This document shows positions 54,382 through 62,000 of a DNA stretch of 64,000 nucleotides, one piece after another. The notes under the pieces were generated by a model, which did no database searches, was not told the origin of the DNA, and was given only the letters and a program-made list of their open reading frames with translations. A program made the translations under genes and the position numbers. The stretch comes from Bacteroidota bacterium (GTDB lineage Bacteria; Bacteroidota; Bacteroidia; Bacteroidales; JAAUTT01): assembly GCA_021779665.1 (NCBI GenBank), contig JAJYAG010000003.1, positions 31,863 through 95,862 on the forward strand, read 5' to 3'. Within the stretch, counting starts at the first letter, position 1. The number at the start of each line of letters is the position of its first letter.

Positions 54382-57300
54382 TCAACGGTTAACAACAAAA
54401 CGCACCGACCTGGAAACATGTTCAGCATCGGAAATTTTCAGATAATAGATACCCGAAGGAAGACCCGAGACAGTGATGCCGGTATTTGTAATTCCACCCT
54501 CAATTATTTCTTCTTTAACAAGCTTACCTGTTGAACTGATAATAGTGATTTGGCACCGGCTTTTGAGTTCAGCTCCAAAGTCAACCCATAAGTAACCGGA
54601 GGTCGGGTTGGGATATATTTTTAAAACCCCTCTGTTCAAATCTTTGGTTGAGGTGAGTGCTGAATTTACTGCTACTTCTGTTTGATAGACTTCTTTGGTG
54701 GAATTATGCTGAATAAAAGCAATTACCTTGGTTTTTGTGTTATTGTAAACGTTGGTCATATTCCATGAAAAGGGAATCTCCAAAGCTTGATCTTTTGCCC
54801 ATGTTGAGGCGAGCAGCGATCCTCCTGCCGAAGGATACATGTATTTCAGAACATTTTTGAGCGTCAGTGGCTTTCCGGAAATCACTGCATTTATGTCTTC
54901 AACAATGGCGATATGTAAAGTGCTTTCGAGATTTGTGAGATTGCGTAATGCGGTTAATTTCACAGTTCCTGTTACCGTATTATTCAGCACACCCGATGTT
55001 ATTTTCAGGTTGAACCGCGGATCTTCAAAAGAACGGTTAATGATATCGGTTGAACTCATTTTTCGTGCAGTGAAATCATAGGAATAATTCTGGGCATCTC
55101 CGCCATCAACCAGACTTAACGGGACTTTTCCAATACCGTAATATAGCGCCCGGGATGCCGGATTTGCTTTATTGTCCTCATTCAGAGAATCGGGTCCGGG
55201 GAATGATGTGTGATATTGTATGGGTATAGCGGAAGTTCCTGATTTATTCAGCACGCTGTCCATAATAAAATTGCTCTGATTGGAAAATGCATCCGACAGG
55301 TTTGTGAAATACTCCACAAGAACTTTTTTGCTTCGCTGACCAATGTAAAAATCGTCGAAAGCAAAACCATCACCTGCAGTGGCATCTGCTGCGCTTGCAT
55401 AAACAATACGAAAGCGGATATTGGTTTTATCGCTCAAGTCAAGACTATGTCTTACCAGACTCCAGCCTTTTGAGTTTCCGCTCCAGCCTGCAAAACTGTT
55501 TCCTGGCTTTGAGGCAATGCTATCGTTATTATACCAGTTAAATCCGGTATTTAGTCCGCCTAGGGTGGTCCAGGCTTGTGATCCATCCTGCATATATTGT
55601 AATACTGCCCCTTCTTTACCTTCCTGATTAGAGTGGTTCACCCACATCTCGGCAAAAGGCGTCTGAATTCCTGTAAAATCATAACAGCTGCTTGTTGCAA
55701 TCAACTGTTGGCTTTGTCTTTTCTCTGGGAAATAAGTATAAAATGCATTTGAGCCCGAATGTGGAGAGTTGATGGTTGTACCTGCAGGGAGACCTCTGTA
55801 CCAGTTATTTTTTGAATTAAGTTCAATAGTCCAGCCGGGATTCGATTCCAGGTCGTCTTGTACCATTCCCTCCTGCAGACGGATAATGGGTTTTGTGGTA
55901 AATACTTTCGTTATACTATCGGCGCAGCCAAGATCGGTTGTAATCTTTAACTTTATATCAGACTTCCCTGCCGAAGGAAATGTATAATTCAATTCGCTGC
56001 CCGTTGATTCTTTCATAACTGCTCCCGAATTGCTGAGTTTCCAGGCATATTTGGAAATTTTCGCACTGCTCACACTTTTGTTTTGAAAAGTGATATTCAG
56101 GTTGGGTGCATAGCATTCTTTATTCCAGCTTAGGTCAGCTATAGGCTTTTCGCCCAATGCAACAGTTTTAAAAACTGTGTCGCGGCAGCCTTCCGTATTC
56201 TCAGCTGCCAGCCATACCTGGTAAGTTCCCGGTCCGGGGTATTTATGCTTTGGAGCTTCTTTTGCGGAGGAGTTTTGAGCTACAGGAGCGGCTGCATCGC
56301 CAAAGTTCCAACTCCAGCTTTTGATAGTAGCCTTAGAACTGGTGTTTTTGAAAGTTGTTGAATCGGCTGTAAAACAAGTGTTTGTTACGCTAAAATCCAA
56401 CTCTGGCATTGGTTTGGAAGTTATTACCAGAGACGATGGAAGGTTTGTAACAGGACAATTCAAAACATCGGTAAGTTTTGTTCCTTGATAGGTTCCACCA
56501 GTGTTAATGGCAAGTTGATAAGTATAATTGGATGTAGTTAGGTTCGATGTTTTAATGCCGTTTGTGTATTCGAGGCTGAATGGAGGATTTCCTGTAAATG
56601 TGAGAGTTATATTCGTATTTGCTCCTTCGCAGATTGAATTTGGTCCGGAGAAAGTAACCGTAGGAAGGTCACCCTGGATAAGACTTGTAGAATTGCTCAT
56701 TACAGCTGCTCCCGATGTATTGCCCGAAACCGCTTTGGGGGTAACTTCAAAGTAAATATATTTGCCTTTATCGCTGGTGGTTACGATATAACTGTTTGAA
56801 GTTGCATTTGGTATAGGCTCAGGCGTGCTTCCTTCAGCGGCTCTTAACCAACGAAAGCTGCTGGCGCCTTCAGCATCTGATTCCGTATCCGAATAATCGT
56901 ATAAACCTGTTAAAACTCCGCAGTATACCGGATTGCCTCTTATTCTCACACCTGTAGCAACAGGAGGATTATTAATCTGCTCCGTTTTTTGTATCGGCCC
57001 GTACCATGAACTTGTGTAAGCCGAACCTGTCACAACGTTTATGTCTCTTGGGGTTATCTCTACTCGTAAATATTTATTCTCGAGGTTTATCTGCAACTCC
57101 AGCGACGATCCTCCTCCCGAAACAGGGATAGATCCAGCCCCGGAAGGGCCATCGGCCATGTACCATCTGAATGTAGTGCCCGATTCGCTATAGTTGTTGG
57201 GATCGTAAACATAATTTGCATACGCCGTATTACCTGTTTTTAGTGTTCCTGAAATGGTAACGCTCCCTTTTATAAGCGGCACACTGTTCCTTACGGGCCC

Positions 57301-57615
57301 TTTCCAGCTGCTGTAAACAACAGTTTTACGACCCCAGAAATTGGAACTTGTAACTTCCAGCCGGATAAATTTACCGGCATCCTCGGTCAGTAATTTGTAA
57401 GTTTGAGATTTTCCAGCCTCCTTTACTCCTTGTGTTCCGTTTTGATCGTCTGCTGTTTCCCAAACATATGTATTTCGGGTGAAAATTCCCGAGGAATAAA
57501 CACCGGTTAACGTTTCTCCGGTTTTTAAAACTCCTTGTATTTCAGGTTGATTCTCCTGCCCCGACAGGGTTGTAATATGTTTAATAATAATCAGTAACGT
57601 TAACAATCTTTTCAT
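54382..57615 (-). CDS. Type IX secretion (Por) substrate with Ig-like, PKD and Omp28-like modules
   Basis: The signal peptide ends near LSGQENQ. Three Ig-like modules follow (about 25-110, 115-205, 212-305), each ending around an SSWKGP or YGPIQ-type turn. Next comes SICEGANTNITLTFTGNPPF, then at least one PKD domain (about 415-490: WSWNFGDAAAPVAQN). A jelly-roll-like region (about 590-760, DDLESNPGWTIEL) leads to an Omp28-like segment (VLVEYFTNLSDAFSNQSNF). The final 80 residues form the T9SS sorting domain, from KIYPNPTSGYLWVDFG. It is exported across the outer membrane and attached to the surface or released. Function unknown. Confidence 0.85.
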   Translation of the reverse strand: MKRLLTLLIIIKHITTLSGQENQPEIQGVLKTGETLTGVYSSGIFTRNTYVWETADDQNGTQGVKEAGKSQTYKLLTEDAGKFIRLEVTSSNFWGRKTVVYSSWKGPVRNSVPLIKGSVTISGTLKTGNTAYANYVYDPNNYSESGTTFRWYMADGPSGAGSIPVSGGGSSLELQINLENKYLRVEITPRDINVVTGSAYTSSWYGPIQKTEQINNPPVATGVRIRGNPVYCGVLTGLYDYSDTESDAEGASSFRWLRAAEGSTPEPIPNATSNSYIVTTSDKGKYIYFEVTPKAVSGNTSGAAVMSNSTSLIQGDLPTVTFSGPNSICEGANTNITLTFTGNPPFSLEYTNGIKTSNLTTSNYTYQLAINTGGTYQGTKLTDVLNCPVTNLPSSLVITSKPMPELDFSVTNTCFTADSTTFKNTSSKATIKSWSWNFGDAAAPVAQNSSAKEAPKHKYPGPGTYQVWLAAENTEGCRDTVFKTVALGEKPIADLSWNKECYAPNLNITFQNKSVSSAKISKYAWKLSNSGAVMKESTGSELNYTFPSAGKSDIKLKITTDLGCADSITKVFTTKPIIRLQEGMVQDDLESNPGWTIELNSKNNWYRGLPAGTTINSPHSGSNAFYTYFPEKRQSQQLIATSSCYDFTGIQTPFAEMWVNHSNQEGKEGAVLQYMQDGSQAWTTLGGLNTGFNWYNNDSIASKPGNSFAGWSGNSKGWSLVRHSLDLSDKTNIRFRIVYASAADATAGDGFAFDDFYIGQRSKKVLVEYFTNLSDAFSNQSNFIMDSVLNKSGTSAIPIQYHTSFPGPDSLNEDNKANPASRALYYGIGKVPLSLVDGGDAQNYSYDFTARKMSSTDIINRSFEDPRFNLKITSGVLNNTVTGTVKLTALRNLTNLESTLHIAIVEDINAVISGKPLTLKNVLKYMYPSAGGSLLASTWAKDQALEIPFSWNMTNVYNNTKTKVIAFIQHNSTKEVYQTEVAVNSALTSTKDLNRGVLKIYPNPTSGYLWVDFGAELKSRCQITIISSTGKLVKEEIIEGGITNTGITVSGLPSGIYYLKISDAEHVSRSVRFVVNR

Positions 57616-57789
57616 GGTTAGCTGAATTTACAGATGTATTCAGGTAAAATATTTCATAACGAAGTGTACCTTCTCTAATAAAACACACCAGCCATGTTTG
57701 TGGAAGTATGTGCGATAAAAAACATTTGGCACTATGACAGGACTCTGATAAGGGAAACATTTTATAAATTTACCGGCTATAAATAAAAT

Positions 57790-58266
57790 ATGAAGGCTGC
57801 CTCACTGAGCGAATTAAAAAACGAACTGAAGTCTCTTGCACAACCCAGGTTGCTTGAGTTGTGCGTTCAAATGGCCAAATACAGGAAAGAAAACAAAGAA
57901 TTACTTACCTATCTGCTTTTTGAGGCTCACGATGAAAACTCTTACATCAGCGGTGTTAAGGAAATGATTGATGAGCTTTTTGCCGGAATTAACCGCTATA
58001 ATTTGTATCAGGCCAAGAAAACACTTCGCAAAATTTTGCGCGAAACAAACAAACACATCAAATATTCGGGGAAAAAGCAGACTGAAGTAGAGCTCCTCAT
58101 TTATTACTGCCAGAAATTTAAAACGTGCGGAGTACGATACAGATCCAGCACTACCCTGGCAAATCTTTACGACCGGCAGCTGCTGAAAATTGCAAAAAGT
58201 ATTAGTCAGCTTCACGAAGATTTACAATACGACTTTAAAGAAGAACTAAAACCTCTGTTAGATTAA
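57790..58266 (+). CDS. Conserved hypothetical protein
   Basis: 158 residues, helical, without signal peptide, cysteine clusters or membrane helices: SELKNELKSLAQPRLLELC at the start, YISGVKEMIDELFAGINRYN in the middle and KSISQLHEDLQYDFKEELKP at the end. I do not recognise a named domain. Clean codon use, a well-placed start and divergent orientation from the T9SS substrate gene support a real gene. Its stop is followed after about 60 bases by the DUF1080 gene, so the two may be cotranscribed, but no shared function is evident. Confidence 0.7.
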   Translation: MKAASLSELKNELKSLAQPRLLELCVQMAKYRKENKELLTYLLFEAHDENSYISGVKEMIDELFAGINRYNLYQAKKTLRKILRETNKHIKYSGKKQTEVELLIYYCQKFKTCGVRYRSSTTLANLYDRQLLKIAKSISQLHEDLQYDFKEELKPLLD

Positions 58267-58327
58267 TTTTTAATTCACGTTAATAACTGTTTAATTTGTG
58301 CTAGTATTAATTATAAACCGATTATTT

Positions 58328-59038
58328 ATGAAAAATGTAATGCTGCTTGTATTATTATTCCTTGCCGGAAGCATCAGTGCACAGGATAATACACTAACTA
58401 AAAAAGAAAAAAAAGAAGGTTGGAAACTTGTTTTCGATGGTAAAACAACCAATGGCTGGAGAGGATATAATAAGCCAGCTTTCCCGGAAAAAGGATGGAA
58501 CATCGATCAGAATAGTTTACACTGCCAGAAAAAAGGTGGTGGCGGCGATATCATCCTTCAGGAAAAACTCACCAATTTTGAACTTGCCATGGATTGGAAA
58601 ATAGGTGAAGGCGGAAACAGCGGTATCTTTATTTATGGCCGTGAACTGGAAGGACAACCTATTTATCATTCGGCTCCCGAAATCCAGGTACTGGATAACG
58701 ATCGCCATGCTGATGCTAAGGCCGGAAAGGATGGAAATCACAAAGCCGGATCGTTATACGATTTAATTCCTGCTAATCCTCAGAATACAAAGCCTGCCGG
58801 CGAGTGGAACAATGTGAAAATTGTTGCCAAAGATGGTAAAATTGATATTTGGCAGAATGGTGCTAAAGTTGTTGAATTTACAATGGGTACCGAAGAATGG
58901 AAAAAAATGTGTGCCGATAGCAAATTTAAAAACTGGCCCGAATTTGTAAACAACAATGCCAAAGATGGTTTTATTGGTTTACAGGACCATGGCGATGAGG
59001 TTTGGTTCAAAAATATCAAGGTTAAAATTCTGAAGTAA
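58328..59038 (+). CDS. DUF1080 (3-keto-disaccharide hydrolase-like) secreted protein
   Basis: The ATG at 58328 opens directly on a signal peptide (MLLVLLFLAGSISAQ). An earlier in-frame ATG at 58298 would put polar residues before it and was rejected. The jelly-roll domain has the family hallmarks WKLVFDGKTTNGWRGYN, ILQEKLTNFELAMDWKIGEG, GNSGIFIYGRE, SAPEIQVLDNDRH and FIGLQDHGDEVWFKNIKVK. Family members cleave glycosides after the sugar has been oxidised at C3. A link to the Gfo/Idh/MocA and ThuA genes at the left of the window is plausible, but they lie 50 kb apart. Confidence 0.86.
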   Translation: MKNVMLLVLLFLAGSISAQDNTLTKKEKKEGWKLVFDGKTTNGWRGYNKPAFPEKGWNIDQNSLHCQKKGGGGDIILQEKLTNFELAMDWKIGEGGNSGIFIYGRELEGQPIYHSAPEIQVLDNDRHADAKAGKDGNHKAGSLYDLIPANPQNTKPAGEWNNVKIVAKDGKIDIWQNGAKVVEFTMGTEEWKKMCADSKFKNWPEFVNNNAKDGFIGLQDHGDEVWFKNIKVKILK

Positions 59039-59045
59039 GAATTTA

Positions 59046-59104
59046 AGAAGTTGAGAATATGAGAAGTAGAAAATTGCATTTCGCTTCCCGTCTTCTCAAC
59101 TTCT
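59046..59104. terminator. Bidirectional hairpin between convergent genes
   Basis: AGAAGTTGAGAA (59046-59057) and TTCTCAACTTCT (59093-59104) are perfect 12-base inverted repeats with a 35-base loop, placed in the gap between the DUF1080 and rubrerythrin genes. The second arm overlaps the rubrerythrin side of the gap. A shared terminator is the simplest reading. Confidence 0.5.
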
Positions 59105-59112
59105 CAGCTCCT

Positions 59113-59688
59113 CTAATAGTTTTCTTCCAGCAATTCAAAATAAGAAATCGGGTGCTGACATGCCGGACAGTTGTCCAGAGCTTTTTCGCCTTCGTGAACA
59201 TACCCGCAGTTTGTGCAAACCCATTTTACCCGCTCACTTTTTTTGAACACAGTACCGTCTTCCACATTCTTCAATAGTTTCAGATACCTTTTCTCGTGTT
59301 CAGCTTCTACTTTGGCAATTGCCTTAAATGCAGTGGCTACCTGGGGGAAACCCTCTTCCATAGCAATTCTGGCAAATTCAGGATAGAGTAAAGTCCATTC
59401 TTCATTTTCGCCCATGGCCGATGCCTTTAAGTTTTCGGCTGTTGTGCCGATTTTACCGGCAGGGTAGGTTGCTGTAATCTCCGTTTCGCCACCTTCAAGG
59501 AAAGAGAAAAATCTTTTGGCATGCTGTTTTTCCTGATCAGCAGTTTTCTGGAAAATAGCTGCTATTTGATTATAGCCTTCTTCCCTGGCTACTTTGGAAA
59601 AAAATTCGTAACGGTTTCTTGCCTGCGATTCACCTGCAAAAGCTTTTAGCAGGTTTTGTTCAGTTTTGGTTCCTTTTATGCTTCCCAT
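59113..59688 (-). CDS. Rubrerythrin
   Basis: 191 residues. The ferritin-like diiron domain (about 5-145) shows the paired Glu/ExxH motifs: KAFAGESQARNRYEFF, DQEKQHAKRFF and AIAKVEAEHEKRY. The C-terminal rubredoxin-like domain has two CxxC pairs (CTNC and CPAC near 160-180), which bind one iron. The enzyme reduces hydrogen peroxide in the cytoplasm of anaerobes, in agreement with an anaerobic or microaerobic lifestyle. It converges on the DUF1080 gene. A minus-strand TATATTTA stretch upstream is a weak promoter candidate. Confidence 0.95.
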   Translation of the reverse strand: MGSIKGTKTEQNLLKAFAGESQARNRYEFFSKVAREEGYNQIAAIFQKTADQEKQHAKRFFSFLEGGETEITATYPAGKIGTTAENLKASAMGENEEWTLLYPEFARIAMEEGFPQVATAFKAIAKVEAEHEKRYLKLLKNVEDGTVFKKSERVKWVCTNCGYVHEGEKALDNCPACQHPISYFELLEENY

Positions 59689-59903
59689 TTTTGGTTATTT
59701 TATCGGTTAATTTTAGAAAACATAAATATACTCAGGAATTGGATTAAAGGAGATGACATCCGTTAACTAAATGAATATTTTTCTGGTCACTCTCAAAAGT
59801 TAAACTTGTGCAGGGTAATCTTGACTGCCTTTTCATTTTTTAATACTTTAGGCCAACTAAATAAATCGCCACGCTAGCATTTTCTGAGATTATTAAAAGC
59901 AAT

Positions 59904-60590
59904 ATGCCCAAAAAGCAAAAATCTTCTGGTGTAAAATTGAAAGCAGCTGAGAAGTTATTGGAGATTTTGCTCATTATACTCAGTGTCTATATTGCTTTAT
60001 TTGTTGAAGGATGGGCCGAACGGCGCAAAGAACACAAGCAGCTGATTCAGTATTATACAAACTTTAATTCGGAAATTTCAGAAGATGTTAAAGAGTTGCA
60101 GGATGTGATTAAAGATTCGGAGAAACATATTCAGCAGACTAAAAAGCTATTGCGGCTCATAAAAAGCAAATCGAATAATGATTCTATGACCTGGTATTTA
60201 AGTAAAATGATGTCGTCAACATTGTTTTCAACATCTAAAATGCTCTCATATAAATCGATGGTTGCCAGTGGCGATTTACGTCTAATCGAAGATATTTCGG
60301 TGCGTCACGAACTTATTGAACTCGAACTGAGTTACGAGGGCGTGAAAATTCAGGAGAACTTTTATTTAGATTTTATTACTAAAAAATTTCCTAATTATAT
60401 TGGTAAAAATGTGGATATGACCTCTGATATTCCGTTAAAACCAGGCTTCTTCCAGACTATGGATTTAAAAAATTTAATTGTTCTTTTCCGGTCTCTTAAC
60501 GAATCAAGACTGGATCAATATAAAATTGCTCTCGAAACTGCGAAAAAGACTCTGAAAGTCGTGAAGAAAGAATTAAATTCTGAATTGTAA
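59904..60590 (+). CDS. DUF6090-like membrane-anchored protein, function unknown
   Basis: A single N-terminal membrane helix (about residues 17-38, LLEILLIILSVYIALFVEGW) precedes the conserved WAERRKEHKQLIQYY segment and a long helical, coiled-coil-prone body to the end. This profile resembles the DUF6090 group of Bacteroidota. No catalytic motif is seen. The stop codon abuts the convergent lipoprotein gene at 60591, so the two ends are almost back to back. Confidence 0.65.
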   Translation: MPKKQKSSGVKLKAAEKLLEILLIILSVYIALFVEGWAERRKEHKQLIQYYTNFNSEISEDVKELQDVIKDSEKHIQQTKKLLRLIKSKSNNDSMTWYLSKMMSSTLFSTSKMLSYKSMVASGDLRLIEDISVRHELIELELSYEGVKIQENFYLDFITKKFPNYIGKNVDMTSDIPLKPGFFQTMDLKNLIVLFRSLNESRLDQYKIALETAKKTLKVVKKELNSEL

Positions 60591-61010
60591 CTACTCAAAA
60601 ACGAGGTTGTAGCCTGCATTACTATAAATTACCAGACTCCCGTTGTTGATTTTATACTTATATGCCTTCTCTAATCCATTGGCAACTGTATCTTCCCACT
60701 CACCATAATTGCAATAAATTTGAGTAACAAAAATGTTTGAAATTGTAAGCTTTTCGTTTTCAATAGCATAATCTCCGGCCCCGCCATTGCATACACCGTC
60801 AAAATTGAGCTGATTTTTATCTGAAAATTCTATGGCTACTTTTTCCTTGATATTCGGGTAAAATGTTATCGATCCCGAGCTTGCATTCTGAATGTATTTT
60901 AATGTCCAAAATTTCCCAGTAAGATTATTTACCTGATTTTCACCATTCTCATCCTTTGTGCATCCCAAAGTTACGACCAAAAACGAAGCTAAAAGAAGTA
61001 AATGTCTCAT
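60591..61010 (-). CDS. Small META-like lipoprotein
   Basis: The start chosen (ATG at 61010, MRHLLLLASFLVVTLGC) places the lipobox at Cys17. A longer reading frame to 61157 would run over the divergent nucleotidase's start and hide the signal peptide, so it was rejected. The mature part is a compact beta-rich domain (LTGKFWTLKYIQNASSG, DKNQLNFDGVCNGGAGDY) that resembles META-type or heat-shock-protein-like lipoproteins. Three Cys residues remain in the mature chain. Probably surface- or periplasm-anchored; function unknown. Confidence 0.72.
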   Translation of the reverse strand: MRHLLLLASFLVVTLGCTKDENGENQVNNLTGKFWTLKYIQNASSGSITFYPNIKEKVAIEFSDKNQLNFDGVCNGGAGDYAIENEKLTISNIFVTQIYCNYGEWEDTVANGLEKAYKYKINNGSLVIYSNAGYNLVFE

Positions 61011-61146
61011 ATACTGTTTTTCTATGTAGATACAATTTTGATGCAATGGTTGCTTTGGTGAATTAAAAAATATGAATAAAAGCATAACCCAGGTCGCCAA
61101 AAATCTTTTTAAGTTGAGACTGATGCCATGTAAACAGTTCCTTACA

Positions 61147-61154
61147 TATCTTTG
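61147..61154 (+). promoter_or_regulatory. -7 promoter box of the YjjG-like gene
   Basis: TATCTTTG fits TAnnTTTG exactly and lies 13 bases before ATG 61168. Its position argues for that start and against the earlier ATG at 61072. Confidence 0.5.
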
Positions 61155-61167
61155 CAAAAATATCTTT

Positions 61168-61863
61168 ATGCAGCGTTACAAACATCTGTTTTTCGATCTC
61201 GACCATACCCTTTGGGATTATACTTCCAATTCCAATCAGGCTCTTGTTGAAATGTTCTCATCCCTTAAACTGGAATCAACCTTTAAATCATGCGATAACC
61301 TTATCAGCTCTTTCCGCAGGCATAATGAGTGGGTTTGGAATGAATACAAAAACGACCGCATGACCAAGAGTGTACTGCGCACGCGCCGTTTCGAACTTTG
61401 CCTCGAAGATTGCGGGGTAACTAATCCTGAATTTGCCTCGGAGCTGAATGATGTTTTTCTTTCAGTGATGCCGGGCAAAACAGCTTTGATCGATGGCGCA
61501 TGGGAACTCATGGAATATCTCGAAGCAAAAAACTATAAAATGTACATTGTGACAAATGGGTTTACAACTGTTCAGACCGAGAAACTTGCTTCAAGCGGAT
61601 TGAATAAGTTTATCACTAAAATGTTTTCGTCGGAGCAGATTGGTTATAACAAACCCAAGCCACAGATTTTTGAATGGGCACTCAAATCGGCTAACGCGCG
61701 CAAGGCCGAAAGCCTCATGATTGGCGATGAGCTTGTTGCCGATGTTAGTGGAGCGCGCAAATTCGGCATCGATCAGGTTTATTATAATCCTGCCTGCATT
61801 GCTCATACCGATGAAGTTACCTACGAAATACGATCCTTGCTCGAGCTAAAAGAAATTCTGTAA
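61168..61863 (+). CDS. YjjG-like HAD-family noncanonical pyrimidine nucleotidase
   Basis: Start at 61168 (MQRYKHLFFDLDHTLWDY), just after a TATCTTTG promoter box; an upstream in-frame ATG at 61072 would add an unrelated basic stretch. HAD motifs: Asp10 and Asp12 in FFDLDHTLW (nucleophile and acid), YIVTNGF (motif II Thr), the Lys in YNKPKPQIFEWAL and the Asp pair in MIGDELVADVSGAR. The cap domain (about 20-110) matches YjjG. The enzyme removes damaged pyrimidine nucleotides from the pool. A single gene, directly upstream of pheT. Confidence 0.88.
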   Translation: MQRYKHLFFDLDHTLWDYTSNSNQALVEMFSSLKLESTFKSCDNLISSFRRHNEWVWNEYKNDRMTKSVLRTRRFELCLEDCGVTNPEFASELNDVFLSVMPGKTALIDGAWELMEYLEAKNYKMYIVTNGFTTVQTEKLASSGLNKFITKMFSSEQIGYNKPKPQIFEWALKSANARKAESLMIGDELVADVSGARKFGIDQVYYNPACIAHTDEVTYEIRSLLELKEIL

Positions 61864-61881
61864 TTCTCAAATAAAAATCCT

Positions 61882-61889
61882 TATTTTTG
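61882..61889 (+). promoter_or_regulatory. Possible pheT promoter -7 box
   Basis: TATTTTTG fits TAnnTTTG and lies 111 bases before the pheT ATG. No TTTG was found at the -33 spacing, and pheT could also be read from upstream, so confidence is low. Confidence 0.3.
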
Positions 61890-62000
61890 TTGGCTTAAGA
61901 AAAAAGTAACAAGTAGTGAGTATTTAGTACTTTGAATAAAGGTGATATTGTCAGTCTTTTTATTCTATAGCCTAAATACCTAACCGCTAAATTTATACAA

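Noticed and set aside
58298..58327. Ten-codon extension of the DUF1080 gene
   Set aside because: It precedes the signal peptide with unrelated residues; the second ATG fits the family.
61011..61157. N-terminal extension of the small lipoprotein reading frame
   Set aside because: It lacks a signal peptide at its start, overlaps the divergent nucleotidase gene, and the ATG at 61010 opens exactly on a lipoprotein signal.
61072..61167. Upstream extension of the YjjG-like gene
   Set aside because: It adds a basic stretch not seen in the family and would place the TATCTTTG promoter box inside the coding sequence.
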